Assembly (NCBI RefSeq): GCF_028198165.1
Contig: NZ_CP116339.1
Span: 2,053,001 to 2,117,000, forward strand
Origin: Pseudoxanthomonas sp. JBR18
Lineage (GTDB): Bacteria > Pseudomonadota > Gammaproteobacteria > Xanthomonadales > Xanthomonadaceae
Reading direction: 5' to 3'
DNA: 64,000 bases
The stretch's first letter is position 1; each line of letters begins with the position of its first letter. A model generated the notes under the pieces. The model was not told the origin of the DNA, did not search any database, and saw only the letters and a program-made list of their open reading frames with translations. The position numbers were made by a program, and so were the translations under genes. Shown piece after piece: positions 51,039-59,447 of the stretch.

Positions 51039-53081
51039 ATGTCCAACCAGCCCCTGCTTGCCCGCACCGAACCCACCGACTGGCCACGCATCCTGTTCTT
51101 CATCGCGCTGGCGTTTTCGGTCTTCCAGATCGCCACGGCCGGCTTCCACCTGGTGTCCTCGCAGGTCCTGCGTGCCATGCACGTGGGGTTCGCCCTGCTG
51201 CTGACCTTCCTGATCTTCCCGCTGCGCGGTGACGGCAAGCCCAATCCTGTCCTGGCCTGGGTGCTGGGAGCGCTGGCGATGGCCGGGGCGGCCTACCAAT
51301 GGATCTTCGAGGGCGACCTGATCCAGCGTTCGGGCACGCTGACCCCGGCGGACATGGTGATCGGCGTGGTGACCATCGTGCTGGTGTTCGAGGCCGCGCG
51401 CCGGGTCATGGGCTGGGGCCTGCCGATCATCTGCCTGCTGTTCCTGCTCTATGCGATGTTCGGCGAGTACATCCCCGGCGCGATGGGGCACCGGCCGTTC
51501 GGCTTCGACCAGATCGTCAACCAGCTGTCCTTCGGCACCGAAGGGCTCTACGGCACGCCGACCTATGTTTCGGCGACCTACATCTTCCTGTTCGTGCTGT
51601 TCGGGGCCTTCCTTGAGCAGTCCGGCATGATCCAGCTGTTCACGGATTTCGCCATGGGCCTGTTTGGCCATCGTCGCGGCGGCCCGGCCAAGGTGGCCGT
51701 CGCCTCTTCGGCGTTCATGGGCACCATTTCCGGTTCAGGCGTGGCCAACGTGGTCACCACCGGCCAGTTCACCATCCCGCTGATGAAGCGCTTCGGTTAC
51801 GGCTCGGCCTTCGCCGGTGGCGTGGAGGCTGCATCCAGCATGGGCAGCCAGCTGATGCCGCCGGTCATGGGCGCGGTGGCCTTCATCATGGCCGAGACCA
51901 TCAACGTGGCCTATGTGGAGATCGTCAAGGCGGCGATCATTCCGGCCGCGCTGTACTTCGCGGCGATCTACTGGATGGTCCAACTGGAGGCCAACCGCTC
52001 GGATCTGCGCGGCCTGCCCAAGGACCAGTGCCCCAATCCGTGGGCCGCCATTCGCCTGCGCTGGTATCTGCTGATCCCCTTGGCGGTCCTGGTCGGCCTG
52101 CTGATGACCGGACGCACGCCGATGCTGGCCGGCACGATCGGTCTGGCGTTGACGGTGCTGGTGATCCTGGGCTCGGCCATCGCGCTGAACCTCAAGGGCA
52201 TGCCGCTGCGGGTAGCCTTCTGGATCGCCCTGGGACTGATCGCCGCGCTAGCGCTCAAGCTGGGCAACGGCCCGATCTTCATCGTCCTGGCGGTGCTGGC
52301 CGTGGCCTGTTTCATGCTCAAGACCCACGGCCGCGAGACCCTGCGCCTGAGCGTGCTGGCCCTGGCCAACGGCGCGCGCCAGGCGCTGCCGGTGGCGGTG
52401 GCCTGCATCCTGGTCGGGGTGATCATCGGCGTGGTCTCGCTGACCGGCATCGCCAGCACCTTCGCCGGCTTTGTGATCGACGTGGGCCGCAACAGCCTGC
52501 TGCTGTCGCTGGTGCTGACCATGGTCACCTGCCTGGTGCTGGGCATGGGCATCCCCAGCATTCCCAACTACATCATCACCAGTTCCATCGCCGCTCCGGC
52601 ACTGCTGGCCCTGGGCGTGCCGCTGCTGGTCTCGCACATGTTCGTCTTCTACTTCGGCATCCTGGCCGACCTGACCCCGCCGGTGGCGCTGGCCTGCTTC
52701 GCCGCCGCGCCGATCGCGCGCGAGTCGGGGTTGAAGATCAGCTTCTGGGCGATCCGGATCGTGTTGGCCGGGTTCGTGCTGCCGTTCATGGCGGTCTACA
52801 CCCCGGCGCTGATGCTGCAGGGTGGCACGGTGATCGGCACGGTGTACGTGATCTTCAAGGCAGTGGTGGCCATCGGCCTGTGGGGGATCGCCGGCATCGG
52901 CTACTGGCGTGTCGCCTCTCCGCTGTGGGAGCGCCTGCTCATGGCCGCGGCCGGGGCGCTGCTGGTGACCGCACTGCCCATCACCGATGAGCTGGGCTTT
53001 GCCGTGGCGGTGGCGGCGGTGGCCATCCACCTGGTGCGCGCGCGCCGCGCCCATGCGGCCACGGCAGCGCCCGTCGCATGA
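51039..53081 (+). CDS. TRAP transporter fused permease (DctQ-DctM fusion)
   Basis: The protein has 680 residues with about 18 hydrophobic segments. The N-terminal third (LFFIALAFSVFQIATAGFHL through YAMFGEYIPGAMG) is the small-subunit part. The larger DctM-like part includes GGPAKVAVASSAFMGTISGS, ASSMGSQLMPPVMGAVAFIM and MGIPSIPNYIITSSIAAPAL. Sodium or proton driven uptake of an organic acid across the inner membrane is expected. DUF1850 overlaps its end by four bases. Confidence 0.95.
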   Translation: MSNQPLLARTEPTDWPRILFFIALAFSVFQIATAGFHLVSSQVLRAMHVGFALLLTFLIFPLRGDGKPNPVLAWVLGALAMAGAAYQWIFEGDLIQRSGTLTPADMVIGVVTIVLVFEAARRVMGWGLPIICLLFLLYAMFGEYIPGAMGHRPFGFDQIVNQLSFGTEGLYGTPTYVSATYIFLFVLFGAFLEQSGMIQLFTDFAMGLFGHRRGGPAKVAVASSAFMGTISGSGVANVVTTGQFTIPLMKRFGYGSAFAGGVEAASSMGSQLMPPVMGAVAFIMAETINVAYVEIVKAAIIPAALYFAAIYWMVQLEANRSDLRGLPKDQCPNPWAAIRLRWYLLIPLAVLVGLLMTGRTPMLAGTIGLALTVLVILGSAIALNLKGMPLRVAFWIALGLIAALALKLGNGPIFIVLAVLAVACFMLKTHGRETLRLSVLALANGARQALPVAVACILVGVIIGVVSLTGIASTFAGFVIDVGRNSLLLSLVLTMVTCLVLGMGIPSIPNYIITSSIAAPALLALGVPLLVSHMFVFYFGILADLTPPVALACFAAAPIARESGLKISFWAIRIVLAGFVLPFMAVYTPALMLQGGTVIGTVYVIFKAVVAIGLWGIAGIGYWRVASPLWERLLMAAAGALLVTALPITDELGFAVAVAAVAIHLVRARRAHAATAAPVA

Positions 53082-53521
53082 GTGCGCTGTGCCTGGGGCT
53101 GGCGGGGGTGGTGGCCGCCGCCCTGGCCGTGCCCGACAGCGGCTTCACCCTGGCGTGGATGCACAGCGTGGAGAAGATCCGCTGGGAGGAGCACTACGTC
53201 GTCCACGACGACGGCCTGGTACTGGACCGGGCGCGGGTGCAGGGCAGCGGGGCGGGGATGGAGATCCCAGACGATGCCACGTTCGCCGATGGCTTCTGGA
53301 CCTACCACCCCAAGCTGCCGTCCCTGCAGCCGTTGCGGCTGACCCGCAGCGGCTATACGCGCGACTACGAGCTGTGCATCCAGGGCCGATGTGAATCGAT
53401 GACCGCGCTGCTCGGGCCGCCCGACGCGCGCGGCGAAAGCGCGGTCGAACTGTGGAGCTGCCGGGCGAACGGGGCGACCCTGCCGGCCAATACGCCACGG
53501 GTGCCTTCGACCAAAGACTGA
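53078..53521 (+). CDS. DUF1850 protein, TRAP-TAXI accessory
   Basis: The protein has 147 residues. It starts within the permease stop (ATGA overlap), so it is translationally coupled. The N-terminal hydrophobic stretch LCLGLAGVVAAALAVP may be a signal sequence. The conserved core FTLAWMHSVEKIRWEEHYVV is the DUF1850 signature, found beside TAXI-type TRAP transporters. The exact role is unknown; an accessory or assembly role is inferred from context. Confidence 0.85.
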   Translation: MSALCLGLAGVVAAALAVPDSGFTLAWMHSVEKIRWEEHYVVHDDGLVLDRARVQGSGAGMEIPDDATFADGFWTYHPKLPSLQPLRLTRSGYTRDYELCIQGRCESMTALLGPPDARGESAVELWSCRANGATLPANTPRVPSTKD

Positions 53522-53538
53522 ATCGTGCCGGGCGCCTG

Positions 53539-53564
53539 CGAAATTGTGCACTTGCACAATTTCG
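53539..53564. promoter_or_regulatory. Perfect 12-bp inverted repeat upstream of the oxidase operon
   Basis: CGAAATTGTGCA, a two-base CT spacer and TGCACAATTTCG form a perfect palindrome ending 6 bases before a TTGCTT -35-like hexamer. The spacing of the halves fits neither the CRP/Clp (TGTGA-N6-TCACA) nor the FNR (TTGAT-N4-ATCAA) consensus, so the binder is unknown. It follows the DUF1850 stop by 17 bases but lacks a T tract, so an operator is more likely than a terminator. Confidence 0.65.
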
Positions 53565-53570
53565 GAAAAG

Positions 53571-53600
53571 TTGCTTAGCGCTCCTGCGCACGGCTACCAT
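53571..53600 (+). promoter_or_regulatory. Predicted promoter of the DUF2244-ctaCD operon
   Basis: TTGCTT (53571-53576) and TACCAT (53595-53600) are separated by 18 bases and lie 38 bases upstream of the DUF2244 ATG. The palindrome immediately upstream is at the position expected of an activator or a combined operator. Confidence 0.5.
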
Positions 53601-53638
53601 TCAAGCGTTTTCCGCAGCACCACGGTGCAGCAGGACAC

Positions 53639-54112
53639 ATGATCGAAATCGCGCGACAGGGTCCGGAAGGACGCGGCGCGCAGCTTACGCTGCGACCCCG
53701 CCGGGCCCTGACTGCGCGCCAGTTCGTGGTGGTGTTCGCGCTGTGTTCCGGACTGATGTGGGCGGTGGCCGCGATGGGCTGGTGGGCAGGCAACGTATTC
53801 GCCCCGGTCTTCGCGCTGGCGCACAGCATTCTGGTCGCGGTGGCGTTGCGGGCGGTGTGGAAATCCGGGGAGCGCGATGAGGTCATCGCGATCGCCCCGG
53901 AGGTGGTGGAGGTGCGGCGTGATGCACAGCCGACCCCCGCGTTCCGGGCCCATCCCTACTGGGTGCGGCTGGGCGTGCGGGAGGGCGGCGAGCGGATCAC
54001 CTTGTCCTCCAGCGGGCGGTCGGTGGAGGTGGGAGCGCTTCTGGGGCCGGCCGAGCGACAGGAATTGGCAACACAGTTACGCGCTTTACTGGCGGCCGCG
54101 CTGCGGCCGTGA
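53639..54112 (+). CDS. DUF2244 membrane protein, first gene of the oxidase locus
   Basis: The protein has 157 residues with two hydrophobic segments (QFVVVFALCSGLMWAVAAMG and NVFAPVFALAHSILVAVAL) in the N-terminal half. A cytoplasmic part ends in VRLGVREGGERITLSSSGRS. DUF2244 genes commonly sit next to cytochrome c oxidase genes; their role is not established. It begins 28 bases before ctaC. Confidence 0.85.
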   Translation: MIEIARQGPEGRGAQLTLRPRRALTARQFVVVFALCSGLMWAVAAMGWWAGNVFAPVFALAHSILVAVALRAVWKSGERDEVIAIAPEVVEVRRDAQPTPAFRAHPYWVRLGVREGGERITLSSSGRSVEVGALLGPAERQELATQLRALLAAALRP

Positions 54113-54139
54113 CCGATGACACTGGGTGGGGTCTAGGCA

Positions 54140-55078
54140 ATGACGCAACTGATGGCGGGATGCAAGCGCGCTGGCGTGCTGGCAGGACTGACGGCACTGC
54201 CGGGGATCGCGATGGCCCAGGCCGCCGATCCCAAGGAATGGCAGCTCAACATGGGCAAGGGCGTGACCCATACCGCCCGAATGGCCTATGAGGCGCACAT
54301 GGTGGCGCTGTGGGTGTGCGTGGTCATCGGCGTCATCGTGTTCGGCGCGATGGGCTATGCGATGTTCAAGTTCCGCAAGTCCAAGGGCGCGGTGGCCGCG
54401 CAGTTCAGCCACAACACCACCGCCGAGCTGATCTGGACCATCGTGCCGGTGATCATCCTGGTGGCCATGGCGTGGCCGGCCACGGCCAAGCTGATCGCCA
54501 TGTACGACACCCGCGATTCGGAAATGACCGTCAAGGTCACCGGCTACCAGTGGATGTGGAAGTACGAGTACCTGGGCCAGGGGGTGGAGTTCACCAGCCG
54601 CCTGGACCGCGCCTCGGACCAGATGCGCCAGTCCGGCAAGGTGCCGACCGCGGCCTCCAATCCGCACTACCTGCTGGACGTGGACCATCCGCTGGTGCTG
54701 CCGGTGGACACCAAGATCCGCTTCGTGATCACCGCCGATGACGTCATCCACTCGTGGTGGGTGCCGGCGCTGGGCTGGAAGCAGGACGCCATCCCGGGCC
54801 TGATCAACGAGGCCTGGACCAACATCGAGCAGCCCGGCGTGTACCGCGGCCAGTGCGCCGAGCTGTGCGGCAAGGACCATGGCTTCATGCCGATCGTGGT
54901 GCAGGCGGTGTCCAAGGCCGAGTTCCAGCGGTGGCTGGCCTCGAAGAAGCCGGCAGGCCCGGTGCCGCCGGCCCCGGCCGAAGGCTCGCCCGCCCCGGAT
55001 GTCACGCCCGAGCAAGCCGCGCCGTCCGACGCTGGCGCCACGCCCACCGAAGCCACGCCTGCGCCCGCGCAGGCCTGA
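54140..55078 (+). CDS. ctaC: Cytochrome c oxidase subunit II
   Basis: The protein has 312 residues. A signal-like N-terminus is followed by two membrane segments (MVALWVCVVIGVIVFGAMGY, LIWTIVPVIILVAMAW) and the periplasmic cupredoxin domain. The CuA ligands lie in HSWWVPALGWKQD and GQCAELCGKDHGFMP, and the WMWKYEYLG aromatic strip for electron entry is present. The tail is a proline/alanine-rich extension. It takes electrons from cytochrome c into the aa3 oxidase; no fused haem c domain is visible. Confidence 0.97.
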   Translation: MTQLMAGCKRAGVLAGLTALPGIAMAQAADPKEWQLNMGKGVTHTARMAYEAHMVALWVCVVIGVIVFGAMGYAMFKFRKSKGAVAAQFSHNTTAELIWTIVPVIILVAMAWPATAKLIAMYDTRDSEMTVKVTGYQWMWKYEYLGQGVEFTSRLDRASDQMRQSGKVPTAASNPHYLLDVDHPLVLPVDTKIRFVITADDVIHSWWVPALGWKQDAIPGLINEAWTNIEQPGVYRGQCAELCGKDHGFMPIVVQAVSKAEFQRWLASKKPAGPVPPAPAEGSPAPDVTPEQAAPSDAGATPTEATPAPAQA

Positions 55079-55114
55079 CCTTCCGCCACATCGCTGCTTT
55101 CGAGGACACGCCCC

Positions 55115-56728
55115 ATGGCCCATTCCGCCGCAGAGCACCACGACGACCACCACGGCCACAGGCAGGGGTTCGTCGAGCGCTGGTTCTTCTCCACGAACCA
55201 CAAGGACATCGGCACGCTCTACCTGCTTTTCAGCTTCGTCATGTTCATCATCGGCGCGGCGATGAGCGTGGTGATCCGCGCCGAGCTGATGGAGCCGGGG
55301 CTGCAGTTCGTCAAGCCCGAGTTCTTCAACCAGATGACCACCGTGCATGCGCTGGTGATGATCTTCGGCGGGGTGATGCCGGCCTTCGTGGGCCTGGGCA
55401 ACTGGATGATCCCGCTGCAGATCGGGGCGCCGGACATGGCCTTGCCGCGCATGAACAACTGGTCGTTCTGGCTGCTGCCGGTGGCCTTCTCGATGCTGCT
55501 GCTGACCCTGTTCCTGCCCGGCGGCGCGGTGGCCGGCGGCTGGACGCTGTATCCGCCGCTGTCGCTGCAGGGCGGGGCCAACGTGGCTTTCTCCGTGTTC
55601 GCCATCCACGTGGCCGGCATCAGCTCGATCATGGGCGCGATCAACATCATCGCCACCATCCTCAACATGCGCGCGCCCGGCCTGGACCTGTTGAAGATGC
55701 CGATCTTCACCTGGACCTGGCTGATCACCGCCTTCCTGCTGATCGCGGTGATGCCGGTGCTCGCCGGCGCGGTGACCATGCTGCTGACCGACCGCTTCTT
55801 CGGCACCAGCTTCTTCAATGCGGCCGGCGGCGGCGACCCGGTGATGTACCAGCACATCTTCTGGTTCTTCGGCCATCCCGAGGTCTACATCATGATCCTG
55901 CCCGCCTTCGGCGTGGCCAGCGAGATCATCCCGACCTTCAGTCGCAAGCCGCTGTTCGGCTACCAGGCGATGGTCTACGCGACCGCCTCGATCGCCTTTT
56001 TGAGCTTCATCGTGTGGGCCCACCACATGTTCGCCGTGGGCATGCCGCTGGGCGGCGAGATCTACTTCATGTTCGCCACCATGCTCATCGCCATCCCCAC
56101 CGGGGTGAAGGTGTTCAACTGGGTCTCGACCATGTGGAAGGGCTCGCTGAGCTTCGAGACGCCGATGCTGTGGGCGGTCGCCTTCGTCATCCTGTTCACC
56201 ATCGGCGGGTTCTCCGGGCTGATGCTGGCCATCGTGCCGGCCGACTTCCAATACCACGACACCTATTTCGTGGTGGCGCACTTCCACTACGTGCTGGTGA
56301 CCGGCGCGGTGTTCTCGATCATCGCGGCCACCTATTACTGGTGGCCCAAGTGGACCGGGCGCATGTACAGCCAGTTCTGGAGCAAGTTCCATTTCTGGTG
56401 GACGGTGGTGTTCGTCAACGTGCTGTTCTTCCCGCAGCACTTCCTGGGCCTGGCCGGCATGCCGCGCCGCATCCCGGACTACAACGTGGTCTTTGCCGAC
56501 TGGAACTTCGTCAGCTCCATCGGCGCGTTCGGCATGTTCGTGACCCCGTTCATGATGGCCGCCATCCTGGGCTGGTCGCTGCGCAAGGGTGAGCGGGCCG
56601 AGGCGCGCTCCTGGGAAGCGGCCAAGGGCCTGGAATGGACCGTGCCCTCGCCGGCACCGGCGCATACCTTCACCACCCCGCCGGTGCTCAAGCCGGGCGA
56701 TCTGGCCCACGAGGACATCGGCCACTGA
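55115..56728 (+). CDS. ctaD: Cytochrome c oxidase subunit I
   Basis: The protein has 537 residues with 12 membrane segments. Haem and copper ligands are visible: [12 protein letters not shown], the CuB/Tyr motif [30 protein letters not shown] and the haem pair [14 protein letters not shown]. It is the catalytic proton-pumping subunit that reduces oxygen to water. The D-channel entry [12 protein letters not shown]... region is present. It overlaps the small-peptide start by one base (TGATG). Confidence 0.98.
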   Translation: MAHSAAEHHDDHHGHRQGFVERWFFSTNHKDIGTLYLLFSFVMFIIGAAMSVVIRAELMEPGLQFVKPEFFNQMTTVHALVMIFGGVMPAFVGLGNWMIPLQIGAPDMALPRMNNWSFWLLPVAFSMLLLTLFLPGGAVAGGWTLYPPLSLQGGANVAFSVFAIHVAGISSIMGAINIIATILNMRAPGLDLLKMPIFTWTWLITAFLLIAVMPVLAGAVTMLLTDRFFGTSFFNAAGGGDPVMYQHIFWFFGHPEVYIMILPAFGVASEIIPTFSRKPLFGYQAMVYATASIAFLSFIVWAHHMFAVGMPLGGEIYFMFATMLIAIPTGVKVFNWVSTMWKGSLSFETPMLWAVAFVILFTIGGFSGLMLAIVPADFQYHDTYFVVAHFHYVLVTGAVFSIIAATYYWWPKWTGRMYSQFWSKFHFWWTVVFVNVLFFPQHFLGLAGMPRRIPDYNVVFADWNFVSSIGAFGMFVTPFMMAAILGWSLRKGERAEARSWEAAKGLEWTVPSPAPAHTFTTPPVLKPGDLAHEDIGH

Positions 56729-56862
56729 TGACCGCGCCGCGTGCCCCCGTGGATGAGCAGCAGCGCCGCCGCCGCGCCGCGCGCACGACCGCGCTGGTGG
56801 TCGGGGCGATCGCCGTGGCGATCTACGCCGCCTTCATCCTGTCCGGGGTGCTGCGGGCATGA
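56728..56862 (+). CDS. 44-residue single-pass membrane peptide in the oxidase operon
   Basis: [20 protein letters not shown] is a basic cytoplasmic N-terminus, and TALVVGAIAVAIYAAFILSG is one membrane helix. Its start overlaps the ctaD stop by one base (TGATG) and its stop overlaps the ctaG start (ATGA). It is therefore translated in strict coupling with subunit I and the CuB assembly factor, and it is probably a small subunit or assembly peptide. No family name is certain. Confidence 0.75.
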   Translation: MTAPRAPVDEQQRRRRAARTTALVVGAIAVAIYAAFILSGVLRA

Positions 56863-57464
56863 GTGAGCACGCCACCCCCGGCGCCGACGCCAAAAGCCAG
56901 GGCCGCACCGCCGGCCTGCCGCGTTTGATCGGCGTGGCCGTGGCGGTGTTCGTGCTGACCTTTTCGCTGGTGCCGCTGTATCGGCTGGCCTGCGAGAAGG
57001 TCTTCGGCGTGCGCATGGAAAAAGGCCCCACCCAGGCCGTGGGTGTTGGCCCGGCGACGCAGTCGCGCACGGTGACCGTGGAGTTCGACGGTGCGGTCAA
57101 CTCCAAGCTGCCGTGGTCCTTCCATCCCGAGCAGACCCGTATGCAGGTCGTCCCCGGCGAGCTCTACGACGCGCAGTTCTTTGCCCGCAATGACGGCAAG
57201 CGCGCGATCGTGGGCAATGCGGTGCCGTCGGTGGCACCGGCGCGGGCCTCGCAGTACTTCATCAAGACCGAGTGCTTCTGCTTCACCTCGCAGGAGCTCG
57301 ACGCCGGCGAGAGCCGCGACATGCCGCTGCGCTTCATGGTCGATCCGGACCTGCCGGCGGACGTCTCGACGATCACCCTGTCCTATACCTTCTTCAAGAA
57401 CGATGTCCTGACCTCGCGCCTGGGCGCGGGGGCAGGCACTCCAGCGGCGCGCTCGGCGCCGTAG
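56859..57464 (+). CDS. ctaG: Cytochrome c oxidase assembly protein CtaG/Cox11
   Basis: The protein has 201 residues. A single membrane anchor (LIGVAVAVFVLTFSLVPLYR) is followed by the periplasmic copper domain with the CFCF motif in KTECFCFTSQELDAGE. It inserts CuB into subunit I. It overlaps the preceding small peptide by four bases. Confidence 0.96.
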   Translation: MSEHATPGADAKSQGRTAGLPRLIGVAVAVFVLTFSLVPLYRLACEKVFGVRMEKGPTQAVGVGPATQSRTVTVEFDGAVNSKLPWSFHPEQTRMQVVPGELYDAQFFARNDGKRAIVGNAVPSVAPARASQYFIKTECFCFTSQELDAGESRDMPLRFMVDPDLPADVSTITLSYTFFKNDVLTSRLGAGAGTPAARSAP

Positions 57465-57487
57465 CCACTGACCGAAAGGAACGCGTG

Positions 57488-58366
57488 ATGGCGCAGACCC
57501 ATTCCCACGATGCCGACGTCTATTTCGTCCCGCACCAGAGCAAGTGGCCCTTCGTTGGCTCCATTGCGATGTTCGTGCTGATGATCGGCGTGGCCAGCTG
57601 GCTCAACGATGCGGCGTGGGGGCGTTGGATGTTCTTCGCCGGCATCGCGATGCTGGCCGCGACCTTGTTCATGTGGTTCGGCGACGTGATCCGCGAGTCG
57701 GTCGCCGGCCACTACAACAAGCAGGTCGATGTCTCTTTCCGCATGGGGATGGTGTGGTTCATCTTCTCGGAGGTGATGTTCTTCGCCGCGTTCTTCGGCG
57801 CGCTGTTCTACACCCGCACTTACTCGCTGCCGTGGCTGAGCGGGCAGGGCGACGGGGTGATGACCAACGCGCTGCTGTGGGAAGGTTATTCGGCCGGCTG
57901 GCCGACCAATGGCCCGGGCGAGATCGGCGGGCACTTCCAGACCATCCCGGCCTGGGGCCTGCCGCTGATCAACACCCTGATCCTGCTCAGTTCCGGTGTG
58001 ACCCTGACCATCTCCCACCACGCGCTCAAGGCCGCGCACCGCGGCGCGGTGCTGGTGTGGCTGGGCATCACGGTGCTGTTGGGCATCACCTTCCTGTACT
58101 TCCAGGCCACCGAGTACCTGCATGCCTACCACGAGCTCAATCTGACCCTGGGTTCGGGTATCTACGGCTCGACCTTCTTCATGCTCACCGGCTTCCATGG
58201 TGCGCACGTGTTCCTGGGCACCCTGATGCTGGCCATCATGTGGCTGCGCGTGCTCAAGGGGCACTTCACCAAGGACAACCACTTCGCCTTCGAGGCGGCC
58301 GCGTGGTACTGGCACTTCGTGGATGTGGTGTGGTTGGCGCTGTTCCTGTTCGTCTACGTGCTGTAA
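57488..58366 (+). CDS. ctaE: Cytochrome c oxidase subunit III
   Basis: The protein has 292 residues with seven membrane segments. Family motifs are FRMGMVWFIFSEVMFFAAFF, GVTLTISHHALKAAHR, FLYFQATEY and the final AAAWYWHFVDVVWLALFLFV. The ATG at 57488 was chosen because it begins the conserved start and follows an AAAGGAA ribosome site; the longer frame overlaps ctaG. Confidence 0.96.
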   Translation: MAQTHSHDADVYFVPHQSKWPFVGSIAMFVLMIGVASWLNDAAWGRWMFFAGIAMLAATLFMWFGDVIRESVAGHYNKQVDVSFRMGMVWFIFSEVMFFAAFFGALFYTRTYSLPWLSGQGDGVMTNALLWEGYSAGWPTNGPGEIGGHFQTIPAWGLPLINTLILLSSGVTLTISHHALKAAHRGAVLVWLGITVLLGITFLYFQATEYLHAYHELNLTLGSGIYGSTFFMLTGFHGAHVFLGTLMLAIMWLRVLKGHFTKDNHFAFEAAAWYWHFVDVVWLALFLFVYVL

Positions 58367-58416
58367 GCGGCCAGCGGCGCGCGCAGGCCCGCGTGGCTTT
58401 GAGCCTTGATCGGGCC

Positions 58417-58635
58417 TCAGCGCCCGATGCCGTGTGGCTGGATCACGCCACTCCAGATGCCGGCGATCACCAACAGGATCAGGGCGACCGACAGGCCGAT
58501 ACGCCAGCTCAACGCACGCACGGTGCGCGTGGTCTGGCCGCGGTCGATCAGCAGGTAATACAGGCCGGCGCCGAGGTTCCACACGATCATGATCAGGAAC
58601 GCGACGATCAGCAGGGTCTTGAGCGAGTCGTTCAT
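58417..58635 (-). CDS. DUF2909 twin-transmembrane protein
   Basis: The protein has 72 residues with two membrane segments (LKTLLIVAFLIMIVWNLGAG and IGLSVALILLVIAGIWSGV) and the conserved LYYLLIDRG turn. It is antisense between ctaE and surf1, a common position for this small family in gammaproteobacterial oxidase loci. The role is unknown but probably tied to oxidase assembly. Confidence 0.85.
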   Translation of the reverse strand: MNDSLKTLLIVAFLIMIVWNLGAGLYYLLIDRGQTTRTVRALSWRIGLSVALILLVIAGIWSGVIQPHGIGR

Positions 58636-58697
58636 CCAGGCCTCGGTGCGGCACCGCGCCGCATGAGCGCATTATCCGCCCCCGCGCCGCGAACGGC

Positions 58698-59447
58698 ATG
58701 AGGCGTCGCCTGCCCACGCCGGTTGGTTGGCTGCTGGCCGTGGTGGTGGCCGCCGGCTTCAGCGCGCTGGGAAGCTGGCAACTGGGGCGTGCGCAGGCCA
58801 AGCGGGCGTTGCTCGATCAGGTGGCGCAGGTCCTGCGCGCGCGCCAGCCGCGACCGCTCTCCGCCGCGGCGCAGCACGATCGCGCGCAGCAGCTCGACTG
58901 GGCCGCCGGCCGCGGTCACTTCGCCCCTGGCCCGGCGGTGTTGCTGGACAACCAGTCCCATGACGGCCAGCCGGGAGTGCGGGCCTATCGTCCCTTCGTG
59001 CCGGATGACGGGGGGCCCGCATTGCTGGTGGACCTGGGCTGGCAGCCGCTGGATGCCGCCAGGACGATGCCCGTCGTGCCGCCCTTGACGGGATCGCGTC
59101 AGATCGCGGGCCTGCTGGCGCCGCCGCCCGCGCCCGGGCTGATCCGGGGCATGCCGGCCGTGCAGGAGGATGGCGACCTGCTGGCCGTGGCGCTGGAGCC
59201 GGCCGTCCTGGCTGCACCGCTGGGCCGCAAACGCCTTGCCCCAAGGGTTTTGCGGCTGGACCCGGCGCTGCCCATCGGCTTTGCGCGGGACCTGGACGTG
59301 TTGCCCAACACCCTCCCGCCTGCACGCCATCTGGGCTACGCCGTGCAATGGTTCGGCCTGGCCCTGGCGGTGCTGGTCACCGCCGTGGTGCTCACCTGGC
59401 GGCGCCGGGGCGCCACCCGTGAGAAAATGGGGCATGACCCTGCCTGA
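58698..59447 (+). CDS. SURF1 family cytochrome oxidase assembly protein
   Basis: The protein has 249 residues with two membrane segments, at the N-terminus (VGWLLAVVVAAGFSALGSWQ) and C-terminus (WFGLALAVLVTAVVLTW). The LGSWQLGRAQAK start and the final HLGYAVQWFGLALAV are SURF1 signatures. It assists haem a insertion into subunit I. It overlaps the SCO-like gene by 14 bases. Confidence 0.93.
   Translation: MRRRLPTPVGWLLAVVVAAGFSALGSWQLGRAQAKRALLDQVAQVLRARQPRPLSAAAQHDRAQQLDWAAGRGHFAPGPAVLLDNQSHDGQPGVRAYRPFVPDDGGPALLVDLGWQPLDAARTMPVVPPLTGSRQIAGLLAPPPAPGLIRGMPAVQEDGDLLAVALEPAVLAAPLGRKRLAPRVLRLDPALPIGFARDLDVLPNTLPPARHLGYAVQWFGLALAVLVTAVVLTWRRRGATREKMGHDPA

Noticed and set aside
49794..51671. 625-codon minus-strand frame opposite the TAXI and TRAP genes
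   Set aside because: Shadow frame; no domain evidence, and TAXI and permease features are strong on the plus strand.
53539..53564. Terminator of the TRAP/DUF1850 unit
   Set aside because: The perfect palindrome has no T tract and sits directly before a promoter-like sequence; an operator is more likely, although partial termination cannot be excluded.
53539..53564. CRP/Clp or FNR site
   Set aside because: The spacing between TGTG and CACA halves is two bases shorter than in CRP sites, and the TTG position from the centre is one base off FNR, so neither consensus is met.
54086..56725. 879-codon minus-strand frame opposite ctaC and ctaD
   Set aside because: Histidine/arginine/glycine-rich mirror of the oxidase genes; conserved oxidase motifs lie on the plus strand.
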